Source: Stutzerimonas kunmingensis (lineage in GTDB: Bacteria > Pseudomonadota > Gammaproteobacteria > Pseudomonadales > Pseudomonadaceae). Taken from it: DNA of 64,000 nucleotides. Both the position numbers and the translations under genes were made by a program. The DNA is taken from contig NZ_CP090366.1 in assembly GCF_021432085.1 (NCBI RefSeq), positions 3,968,001-4,032,000 on the forward strand, read 5' to 3'. Below are positions 54,355-62,348 of this stretch, piece after piece (the first letter of the stretch is position 1; each line of letters begins with the position of its first letter). The notes beneath the pieces were generated by a model, which did no database searches, was not told where the DNA came from, and worked only from the letters and a program-made list of their open reading frames with translations.

Positions 54355-55308
54355 ATGACAGCCATGCAGCCAACGACCTTGCAGCGGTACCAAACCCGAG
54401 CACAAAACTTCTATCGGAATCACTGCGGTGAGGACGATCCAACTTCAGCGCAGATCTGCGCGGCTTTGCTTGCCTGTGCGCCGGACTATCGACCGAATGC
54501 GTTCAGCACCCTCAAGAACACCCTGGTGAATGACCAGCTTGCCCGGCGAAACATCGAGGCAGCAAACACCATCAGAGCGCTGGTCAACCCAGTCACGGCA
54601 CCAGGCAGTCAGATAGCGAAAAAGCCCAAGCCGGGGCAGATTCGGAAAGTCCCCTTCGAAGACTTTAAATTGCTGCACCAGCACCTGCGCGCAGGCGGTA
54701 ATCTCGACGAAGCCGCATCACTGGTGCTCGCTTATTGCCTCGGTGTACGCCCATGCGAGATGCGCACGATCACTGTCTCCGGCAACCACGTGCACATCAT
54801 TGGAGGCAAGAAATCGGCTGAACTGCACCGTGGCGCTGACCGCACCTTGGTAATCGACAAACCAAGAACGCTGAAGTTGGTGGACTGGGCAGCGCGGTGG
54901 ATGGCCGGGTGCCCACGCACTAATACCGCCATCAGAGATTGCCTGCGCAAGGAGTGCCGACGCCTCTGGCCTAGGAGGAAAAAGCAGCCAACGCTGAAAA
55001 GCTTCCGGCACCAGATGGGGTCAATTCTGAAAGCATCCGGAGAAAGCCCAGAAAGCATGGCTTACATCATGGGGCACCAGTCCATCTCGTCGATCAGCGT
55101 TTATGGTGATGGTCGGCTGGGCAATGGCATGAAGTGCCATATCCGCTCCGCAGAGAGCGCTGATCTGACGAGCATTCGTCAGCCACAAAAGCCTCCGAGA
55201 TATGGCCAAGGCTGCATTCAGGGAGAGATTGTGTTTCCCACAGCAGCCAGAGGCCATTGGTATTGGGAGATGAGGCAACGGCGCGGCCTATCGAAGATGC
55301 ACCCCTAA
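54355..55308 (+). CDS. Tyrosine recombinase (integrase)
   Basis: A 317-residue site-specific recombinase. An N-terminal SAM-like core-binding part (LQRYQTRAQNFYRNHC, about 5-90) is followed by the catalytic domain: Arg in YCLGVRPCEMRTI (about 138), a beta-hairpin Lys in IIGGKKSAEL, then LKSFRHQMGSILKASGESPE and YIMGHQSISSISVYGD with the Tyr nucleophile. The HxxR position reads KSFR, with Lys in place of the first His, a tolerated variant. The tail after Tyr is longer than usual (about 65 residues). Start ATG 54355 has AAGAAGAGAG ahead. It probably catalyses integration of this element at the tRNA, although it is 3.4 kb from it, further than usual. Confidence 0.8.
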   Translation: MTAMQPTTLQRYQTRAQNFYRNHCGEDDPTSAQICAALLACAPDYRPNAFSTLKNTLVNDQLARRNIEAANTIRALVNPVTAPGSQIAKKPKPGQIRKVPFEDFKLLHQHLRAGGNLDEAASLVLAYCLGVRPCEMRTITVSGNHVHIIGGKKSAELHRGADRTLVIDKPRTLKLVDWAARWMAGCPRTNTAIRDCLRKECRRLWPRRKKQPTLKSFRHQMGSILKASGESPESMAYIMGHQSISSISVYGDGRLGNGMKCHIRSAESADLTSIRQPQKPPRYGQGCIQGEIVFPTAARGHWYWEMRQRRGLSKMHP

Positions 55309-55317
55309 GAAGCCTTT

Positions 55318-55339
55318 CCACTTGATCAAGAGCAAGTGG
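55318..55339 (+). terminator. Hairpin after the recombinase gene
   Basis: Seven-base arms CCACTTG / CAAGTGG with an eight-base loop, 9 bp after the recombinase stop. No T tract; weak evidence for a 3' end. The remaining 240 bp up to hsdM are AT-rich and should hold the hsdM promoter. Confidence 0.4.
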
Positions 55340-55578
55340 TGGAGCGGGTCGACATTGTGCCCCAATCAATCCTCGGGGGCGAAGCTTCGAGCGCAAATTG
55401 GTTGGAGGTGCATAACCCGAACAGTTTCATTCGAACATCAATTGGATGGAGATCATCAGCGATAGAACAAACAGATATCGAAACCACCAAGACCAGTAGT
55501 TTTTTATAAAATGCCCACACTCGCCCGGCACTGCCAAGGCAACGGACAATCACTGATTCAGCAACGGACTACCGCACC

Positions 55579-57654
55579 ATGGCCCAATTGGAAAACATCG
55601 AGGCAATCGAAAAGCGTCTCTGGTCTGCCGCCGACACCCTGCGCGCCAACTCCAACTACGCGGCCAATGAATACTTCATGCCGGTTATGGGCCTGATCTT
55701 TCTACGCCATGCTTACAGCCGCTACCTGGCCGTTAAGGATGACATCATTGCCAGCCTGCCCAGCCGGGGCGGCAAAACGCGAGAGGTCACCAAAGAAGAC
55801 TTTTCCCAGCGCGGCGCGATTTATCTGCAACCCCACGCGCAGTTCGACACCCTGGTTGGCTTGCCGGATAGTGCCGACCGCGCCCAAGCCCTCATCAGCG
55901 CGATGGAAAGCATCGAGGCCGACTACAGCTCCCTAGCTGGCGTATTGCCAAAAGCAGAGTATCAGCAGCTGGAAAACAGCGTACTCGGTCAACTGCTTCG
56001 CACCCTCAACCCCGAGGAACTGAAGAAGGCTACCGGTGACATCTTCGGCCGCATCTACGAATACTTCCTCACTGCCTTTGCTGACGTTGGCGCACACGAT
56101 GGTGGTGAGTTTTTCACCCCTGTCTCGCTGGTTCGTATGATCACCAACATCATCGAACCCGACCACGGCAAGGTGCTCGACCCCGCGTGCGGCTCTGGCG
56201 GCATGTTCGTACAGAGCGCGCATTTCGTAGAGCGCTTGAAGCAGAACCCCAACGAGCTGTTGACCTTCTACGGCGCAGAGAAAAACGCCACCACCATCCG
56301 CCTGGCCAAGATGAATCTGGCCGTGCATGGCCTGAGTGGTGATATTCAGAAAGCCATCAGCTACTACGAAGACCCGCACGAGCTACTGCACAAAGCCGAC
56401 TTCGTGATGGCCAACCCCCCCTTCAACGTCGACGAGGTGGACGCCGATGCAGTCAAAAACGATCCGCGCCTGCCCTTCGGCTTGCCTGGCGTAAACAAGG
56501 GCAACAAGGTCAGTAACGGTAACTACCTGTGGATCTCCTACTTCTACAGCTACCTGAACGACAAGGGCCGGGCCGGCTTTGTGATGTCATCCCAGGCCTC
56601 CAGCGCAGGCCGCGACGAAGCCCGTGTACGACAGAAACTGGTGGAAACCGGCCATGTCGACGCCATGGTCGCCATTCGTTCTAACTTCTTCTACACCCGC
56701 ACCGTACCTTGCGAGTTGTGGTTCTTCGACAAAGCCAAGCCTGCCGAGCACAAAGACCATGTACTGATGCTCGATGCGCGTAACACCTATCGCAAGGTCA
56801 CGCGCAAGATTTATGACTTCGCCCCTGAACAGCTGGCTAACCTTACTGCCATCGTCTGGCTCTATCGGGGCGAGCAGCAGCGCTTCCTCAACTTGGTTGC
56901 AGAACACCTGGACGAAACGCTTGCAGCCGCCCGCAACTGTGGCGAGCCCCTGATCGCCCTGCGCAACGCCATCGACGCCCTGACTGCTCAAATCAAGCCA
57001 GCGATCTTGGCAGCAGGTAGTACAGCAATGAGCAAATCCCTGGTCGAGCTGGAAGCAGCTATCGCCGACTACTGCGCAGAAGCAGGAGCCTTCGATAACG
57101 ATGCCAAAGCCTGCAACAGCTTTTGGGAGGATGTAACCCCTACCAATGCGATGCTACTTGCGGCTGGAAACAAGCTCAAAAGTCTGGCCGAACATAGCCG
57201 CGATCTAGTCAAGGATGCCGACCTGCTCTGCAAGCTCGCCAGCCGCTTAATTGATGACCACGTGCCGTCTTCGCATGAAAGTGGGAGTCTAGCCAACCGC
57301 GAGCTAAACCGAAACCGTAAGACTGCCGAAGAGTCGCGCAAAGCGTTAGTGGAAGCCCTTAAGAAAGTTCGCCACTACTGGAAAGCCGCCCACTGGTTAC
57401 AAGAGCGATTCCCAACTGCTGAACTGCGCGATATACCTGGATTGGTCAAACTCGTCAGTCTGACGGAGATCGCCGAGAACGACTGGTCACTTACTCCAGG
57501 CCGCTATGTAGGTATAGCGCCAGAAGAGCAAGACGAAGACTTCGACTTCGAACAAGCACTGAGTGATATCCATATCGAGCTACTGGGCCTGAATGAAGAG
57601 GCGACAGAGCTTGCGAAGAAGATTGCACACAACTTCGAGGGGCTGGGTGCATGA
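55579..57654 (+). CDS. hsdM: Type I restriction-modification system methyltransferase subunit
   Basis: HsdM methylates adenine in the target sequence and forms M2S or R2M2S complexes. The 691-residue protein has an N-terminal helical domain (HsdM_N, about 5-140), the SAM motif LDPACGSGGMFVQSA at about residue 200, the catalytic NPPF at 279-282 (VMANPPFNVDEV), and a long C-terminal helical part of about 250 residues with extra coiled regions that make it longer than the 500-residue EcoKI type. A ribosome site is not clear. It overlaps hsdS by four bases. Confidence 0.93.
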   Translation: MAQLENIEAIEKRLWSAADTLRANSNYAANEYFMPVMGLIFLRHAYSRYLAVKDDIIASLPSRGGKTREVTKEDFSQRGAIYLQPHAQFDTLVGLPDSADRAQALISAMESIEADYSSLAGVLPKAEYQQLENSVLGQLLRTLNPEELKKATGDIFGRIYEYFLTAFADVGAHDGGEFFTPVSLVRMITNIIEPDHGKVLDPACGSGGMFVQSAHFVERLKQNPNELLTFYGAEKNATTIRLAKMNLAVHGLSGDIQKAISYYEDPHELLHKADFVMANPPFNVDEVDADAVKNDPRLPFGLPGVNKGNKVSNGNYLWISYFYSYLNDKGRAGFVMSSQASSAGRDEARVRQKLVETGHVDAMVAIRSNFFYTRTVPCELWFFDKAKPAEHKDHVLMLDARNTYRKVTRKIYDFAPEQLANLTAIVWLYRGEQQRFLNLVAEHLDETLAAARNCGEPLIALRNAIDALTAQIKPAILAAGSTAMSKSLVELEAAIADYCAEAGAFDNDAKACNSFWEDVTPTNAMLLAAGNKLKSLAEHSRDLVKDADLLCKLASRLIDDHVPSSHESGSLANRELNRNRKTAEESRKALVEALKKVRHYWKAAHWLQERFPTAELRDIPGLVKLVSLTEIAENDWSLTPGRYVGIAPEEQDEDFDFEQALSDIHIELLGLNEEATELAKKIAHNFEGLGA

Positions 57655-58706
57655 ACTGGAATCAGTATTATCTTCGAGACATCTTGAAACTAATGTATGG
57701 GAAGTCTCTACCAGAACGTGATAGACAGAACGGGGATATCCCCGTCTACGGTTCTGGAGGGATAGGTGGATTCCACAACCTAGAATTAGTTAAAGGACCA
57801 GGAGTAATTGTCGGCCGCAAGGGGACTGTTGGCTCAGTATTTTTTGAGCAGAAAGACTTCTTCCCAATTGATACCGTTTACTATGTAGATGTATACCCAG
57901 AAAAAGCCCAGCTAAAATTCTCTTATTACCTTCTAAAGTCGCTCCCTTTATCATCACTAAATACTGATGCTGCTGTTCCGGGGCTAAATAGAGAAAGAGC
58001 ACTATCGCTCCAAGTTAAAATTCCACCACTCGACACTCAGAATAGAATTTCCTGCTTATTGGAGAACTATGACGAGCTGATCAAAAATAACACTCGACGC
58101 ATTGAACTACTTGAAGAGTCGGGCCGCCTGCTGTATCGCGAATGGTTCATCCACCTACGCTTCCCAGGGCATGAACATGCTGTCATTACGAATGGCGTAC
58201 CTGAAGACTGGGAGAAAACCTCCCTTGGCCAATACAGCAAGCTCAACTATGGCAAAGCTCTTAAAGCAGAAAACCGCATTGAAGGGAACTTCGCAGTTTA
58301 TGGTTCCAGCGGAATCGTAGGCTCTCATAATGCTGCGCTGGCAAAGGGGCCGGCTATTATTGTTGGCCGTAAAGGAAATGTCGGTAGCGTTTATTGGTCT
58401 AGTCGAGACTGCTGGCCTATTGATACGGTTTATTTCATCGATACTGACAAGGCCAATCTCTACCTTTACTACGCTCTGCAATTTATGCAGTTTATCAACA
58501 CCGATGTTGCTGTACCCGGCCTTAATCGAGACCTAGCTCACAGCCGCCCACTAATAATACCAAGCCCCAGAATACTGAATGAATTTTTACTAGCTGCCGC
58601 CCCCATACGCCAGCAGATTGAAAAACTAGAAGAACTGAATCAAAAACTCGCCCAAGCCCGCGATTTACTTATACCCCGCCTAATGAATGGCGAAATTACT
58701 GTTTAA
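57651..58706 (+). CDS. hsdS: Type I restriction specificity subunit with twin recognition domains
   Basis: A 351-residue HsdS, shorter than the usual 400-460. It has two target-recognition domains, at about 16-85 and 196-265. They are clearly related to each other: YGKSLPERDRQNG versus YGKALKAENRIEG, VYGSGGIGGFHN versus VYGSSGIVGSHN, GRKGTVGSV versus GRKGNVGSV, PIDTVYYVD versus PIDTVYFID. Central and C-terminal helical spacers are present (NYDELIKNNTRRIELLEESG; QQIEKLEELNQKLAQARDLL). The gene is visibly more AT-rich than its neighbours, as is usual for exchanged specificity genes. Two like domains predict a nearly symmetric bipartite target. Confidence 0.93.
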   Translation: MNWNQYYLRDILKLMYGKSLPERDRQNGDIPVYGSGGIGGFHNLELVKGPGVIVGRKGTVGSVFFEQKDFFPIDTVYYVDVYPEKAQLKFSYYLLKSLPLSSLNTDAAVPGLNRERALSLQVKIPPLDTQNRISCLLENYDELIKNNTRRIELLEESGRLLYREWFIHLRFPGHEHAVITNGVPEDWEKTSLGQYSKLNYGKALKAENRIEGNFAVYGSSGIVGSHNAALAKGPAIIVGRKGNVGSVYWSSRDCWPIDTVYFIDTDKANLYLYYALQFMQFINTDVAVPGLNRDLAHSRPLIIPSPRILNEFLLAAAPIRQQIEKLEELNQKLAQARDLLIPRLMNGEITV

Positions 58707-58723
58707 CTTTTGGATGGAACCAG

Positions 58724-60352
58724 ATGAAAGCCGAAGAAAGCACTGTTGGGCATATCCTCACCGACCAAATCTGCTACGAAATCCCCCCGTACCAGCGCCC
58801 TTACTCCTGGAAGGCGGAGAACGTCCAGCAGCTGCTAGAAGATGTCTGGGAAGCTTATGGCAATAGCGATGAGGAATACTTTATTGGCTCTCTCATCACC
58901 ATCGAGATTGAAAAGGGTAAACGCTACGACGTAGTCGACGGCCAGCAGCGCCTGACGACGCTCAACCTCATCCTCGCCCGCCTGCGTGATCACATTGAAG
59001 ATGGTGCCGCTAAAGCCGTACTGGGTAAGCGCGTGTTACCCCGCAATGAGCTGACAGGTGAAACGGAAACACCTCGCCTGCTACTGCGCCGTAAAGATCA
59101 GAGCTTTTTCCGCCGCCATGTTCTCGACTCGCAGCCTCTCCCTCTGCCAGCGGAACGCAGCAAACTCGATGCCCCTCAACAGCGCATCACAGAAAATCTT
59201 GAAGCTATCGACTCGTTCCTAGGGCAAAAAGATCAGCAAACCCTCAAGCTTTTCGCCAACTATTTGCTAATGAAGGTGTACGTAGTTTTCGTCAAAACTG
59301 AGTCTCTAAAGTCCGCTTACCGCCTGTTCAATGTGCTCAATGCCCGTGGCATGTCTCTGTCAAACGCAGACCTGATCAAGAACACCCTTTTCAGCGAGCT
59401 AGGCAGCCAACAAAACCTCAGCAATGAGCTGGAGGATCGGTGGCTGGAGTTGGAAGAGATTGTGGGCATCGAGCTACTGGATAGCTTCCTCAGCCATCAC
59501 CGCACCTCGCTGATGGCAGCCAAAGCCAGGGGCTCCCTGCATGAGGAATACCGCCCGATTATCGAAGGCTTCGTCGGTGGCCCTTTCGCCTTCCTGGACC
59601 AGGTCATTCTCTCTGCCAAAAATTTCATGCGTATCTGGGATATCGACTTTCAAGATGCCGCATCAGTGCGGGCCCTTAACGCCCTCTGGCGCGTCAGCTA
59701 TGACGAATGGATACCGCCTCTGCTCGCGTTCCTGAACCAGCCAGTGGACGATCTGACCGAGGCCCAGTTCCTAAGCCTGCTGGAGCGAATCACCATGCAG
59801 AACTGGGTACGTCGTCTTGGGCGCACCGCTCGCCTGACCGTTTACTTCAAGCTGATTAACGCTATCAAAGCAGGGAAAACTGTTGATGAGGTGGGCGGCA
59901 TTTTCAGAGCCCACGCCAACAATGATGAATTCATCAATCTCCTAGGTGGCGAGATCTACGGCAAACCGTTTGACGCGGCAGTGCTCTTGCGCCTGGAAGA
60001 AGCCGCGCAGGATGACTCAGTCACGAAGACGTTTAGTGGTCGACTGACCATTGAGCACGTCATGCCACAGGCGTTGAAAGATGCTTATTGGAAGGATCGG
60101 TTCAGCCCTGAGAATCATGGCCTCTGGCTCCATCGCCTTGGCAACCTGGCCATGCTGAGCGGTAGCAAAAACTACAAAGCGCAGTACTTCGACTTTGATC
60201 GCAAAAAGAAGATCTACTTGGACCGAGACAAAAAAGTCTCCTTCGACCTGACCAAAGAAATTTGCGCCTTGGCTGAATGGAGTGAAGACGCCTTGAAAGC
60301 ACGCCAGGAGCGGCTCATTAAATTGGCCAAGGAGACCTGGTCGATTGGCTGA
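58724..60352 (+). CDS. DUF262-DUF1524 protein, GmrSD-like nuclease
   Basis: The 542-residue product fuses two domains of type IV restriction enzymes. The N-terminal DUF262 (about 5-230) shows IPPYQRPYSWKAENVQQLLEDV and the NTP-related YDVVDGQQRLTTLNL; the C-terminal DUF1524 (about 420-520) shows the HNH-like IEHVMPQ and LHRLGNLAMLSGSKN. Such proteins (GmrSD, BrxU) cut DNA with modified bases using an NTP. It sits 17 bp after hsdS and overlaps or abuts the next gene, so it is part of the hsd operon. Target modification is not predictable from sequence. Confidence 0.85.
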   Translation: MKAEESTVGHILTDQICYEIPPYQRPYSWKAENVQQLLEDVWEAYGNSDEEYFIGSLITIEIEKGKRYDVVDGQQRLTTLNLILARLRDHIEDGAAKAVLGKRVLPRNELTGETETPRLLLRRKDQSFFRRHVLDSQPLPLPAERSKLDAPQQRITENLEAIDSFLGQKDQQTLKLFANYLLMKVYVVFVKTESLKSAYRLFNVLNARGMSLSNADLIKNTLFSELGSQQNLSNELEDRWLELEEIVGIELLDSFLSHHRTSLMAAKARGSLHEEYRPIIEGFVGGPFAFLDQVILSAKNFMRIWDIDFQDAASVRALNALWRVSYDEWIPPLLAFLNQPVDDLTEAQFLSLLERITMQNWVRRLGRTARLTVYFKLINAIKAGKTVDEVGGIFRAHANNDEFINLLGGEIYGKPFDAAVLLRLEEAAQDDSVTKTFSGRLTIEHVMPQALKDAYWKDRFSPENHGLWLHRLGNLAMLSGSKNYKAQYFDFDRKKKIYLDRDKKVSFDLTKEICALAEWSEDALKARQERLIKLAKETWSIG

Positions 60353-60371
60353 CAACAAAGGGCACACCAGC

Positions 60372-62018
60372 ATGTCACGCGAAGATCAGCACCTCGACCG
60401 CAAGTCCCTGCGCAAGGTGACCGGCAAATCAGCCAATTGGCAGGAGCTGGCCTCCGATTGCGTCTGCTTCGCCAACAGCGCGGGCGGAAAGTTGCTGATC
60501 GGCATCGAAGACGGTGCCGAGCTTCCACCGGCTGAGCAACGAGTAGAGCCAGGACTGCTGGATACCCTGCGCCGCCGGGTTCAAGAGCTCACTGTCAACG
60601 TCATTGTTGCCCCACTTCTGGTAACGGCCGAAAACGGCGGCCAGTACGTCGAGCTGACAGTAGCCAAGGCCTTTGGTGTCGCATCCACCTCTGACGGCCG
60701 CTATTTCCTGCGCGTGGGCGACAGCTGCCAGCCGGTGCTAGGCGATGATGTGATGCGCTTGCTTAACGAGCGCCCCGGCGTGCCCTGGGAAGCATTGAGT
60801 AACCTGCAGGTGCCACGCACAGCCGTCGACGCAGGCAAACATACTGAGTTAATGCAGCGCCTGCGCGCTTCGGATCGGGTCAAGGCAAACACCAAGGAAA
60901 AGAGCGATTCCGAACTGCTCGATCACTACGGTTTGGCCGACGGTGAATGGCTGACCAATCTCGGCGTACTAATACTTGGTACAGCTCGTGATCGTGCCCG
61001 CCTCGGCACTGCGCCAATGGTTCAAGCGCTGAAATACGACGAGCATGGCGACAAGGTGAATAAGTGGCTGTGGGATGACTATCAACAGTCGCCCATCGAG
61101 CTGGTGGATGCCATCTGGCGTGAGGTGCCGGACTTCCGCGAAAGCTACGAACTACCCGACGGACTCTATCGTCAGCACATCCCTGCTTTCGATGAGCGAG
61201 TGGTACGTGAGCTATTGGTCAATGCCCTGGTACACCGCCCTTATACCCAGCGCGGTGACATCTACCTGAACCTGCATCCAGATAGGCTCGAAGTGGTAAA
61301 CCCTGGCCGCCTGCCATTTGGCGTAACCCCAGGAAATATCCTGCATGCCAGCCGACGCCGTAACGACCGGATGGCCGTACTTTTCCACGATTTGAAAATG
61401 ATGGAGAAGGAAGGCACCGGCTTCGACCTGATGTACGACGTGCAGCTATCTCAGGGTCGCCCAGCACCGCAGACCAGCGAAGGGCCGGACTCCGTTCGCA
61501 TCACCATCCGACGCCGCATTGTGCGCCCGGAAATGATCGGCTTACTGAAAACCGTTGATGAGCGCTTTCAGCCCACTCGCCGAGAGCGCATCACTCTTGG
61601 GCTACTCGCCCAGCACGAAGGCATGACTGCCAGCGAGCTGGCATCCGCCCTGGAACTCAGTTCAACCGATGATCTAAAGCCCTGGTTCGGCCGCCTGCGT
61701 GATTGGCAACTGGTAAGTGAAAGCGGACGCACCAAGGCAACCCGCTACTTCGTAGCACCCGAATGGCTACGCGGTAGCGGCCTGGAGGGCAAAACCACCC
61801 TTACCCGTATCGAGCCGCATCGATTGCGAGCGCTGATTTTGGAAGATTTGCAACGCTACCCTGGCTCATCCTCCAGTGAAATAAACACCCGTATCGGCGG
61901 TGAGATCTCTGACCGTACGGTGAAACGCGCGCTGGATGAGCTGATCGATCAGAAGCAGGTTCGGCCAGAAGGTGAGCGTCGCTGGCGGCGCTACTGGTTA
62001 GCCGACCACACCAGCTGA
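60372..62018 (+). CDS. AlbA_2 / HATPase_c_4 domain protein (RecG-like regulator type)
   Basis: A 548-residue protein with an N-terminal Schlafen AlbA_2 domain (about 10-120; FANSAGGKLLIGIEDGAE and FLRVGDSCQPV), a middle HATPase_c_4 region (about 260-350; VVRELLVNALVHRPYTQRGD and NPGRLPFGVTPGNI), and C-terminal winged-helix segments (about 420-545; RERITLGLLAQHEGMTASEL, SSSEINTRIGGEISDRTVKR). Proteins of this kind are often annotated as RecG-related or transcription regulators; AlbA_2 proteins also occur in defence islands. ATG 60372 is used; TTG 60345 with AAGGAG overlaps the stop of the previous gene and may be the real coupled start. It lies between hsdS and hsdR. Role unknown: control, or a separate defence protein. 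Confidence 0.75.
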   Translation: MSREDQHLDRKSLRKVTGKSANWQELASDCVCFANSAGGKLLIGIEDGAELPPAEQRVEPGLLDTLRRRVQELTVNVIVAPLLVTAENGGQYVELTVAKAFGVASTSDGRYFLRVGDSCQPVLGDDVMRLLNERPGVPWEALSNLQVPRTAVDAGKHTELMQRLRASDRVKANTKEKSDSELLDHYGLADGEWLTNLGVLILGTARDRARLGTAPMVQALKYDEHGDKVNKWLWDDYQQSPIELVDAIWREVPDFRESYELPDGLYRQHIPAFDERVVRELLVNALVHRPYTQRGDIYLNLHPDRLEVVNPGRLPFGVTPGNILHASRRRNDRMAVLFHDLKMMEKEGTGFDLMYDVQLSQGRPAPQTSEGPDSVRITIRRRIVRPEMIGLLKTVDERFQPTRRERITLGLLAQHEGMTASELASALELSSTDDLKPWFGRLRDWQLVSESGRTKATRYFVAPEWLRGSGLEGKTTLTRIEPHRLRALILEDLQRYPGSSSSEINTRIGGEISDRTVKRALDELIDQKQVRPEGERRWRRYWLADHTS

Positions 62019-62348
62019 AACAGTACACCTCATAAAAGACAAAGCCGGGGCAATCCTGTCCACTTCTATCGACTTTGTCTTTTAGGGCGTCCCCAATGCC
62101 CCGCGAAATATACTTCACCCTAATGGACATCTCTTGATGCGCGATTGGCTATGTCCGATAGGAATGCCAAGCAATGCCATCCCGGCCCCGCTATGCCAAA
62201 TGCCTTGTTATGCAAAAGAGTGCCAATCAGTGCACATTTGGGCGAAGATTAGGCTCAAGGATGAGCCCCGCAGGCTCAAGCACTGAAATGGGTTTCCTCA
62301 GGGGAATCGACCAGCTAATGGTCTGCTGCACACAGGGGAAGGGACTTA
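62019..62348. other. Gene-free stretch before hsdR with inverted and direct repeats
   Basis: No gene is supported here. A perfect 11+11 inverted repeat AAAAGACAAAG / CTTTGTCTTTT (62034-62083, 28-base loop) follows the AlbA_2 gene and could terminate in both directions. Further right, ATGCCA or TGCCA words recur at 62164, 62174, 62193, 62200 and 62221. GGCTCA-AGGA-TGAGCC lies near 62260. hsdR probably has its own promoter here. Confidence 0.55.
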
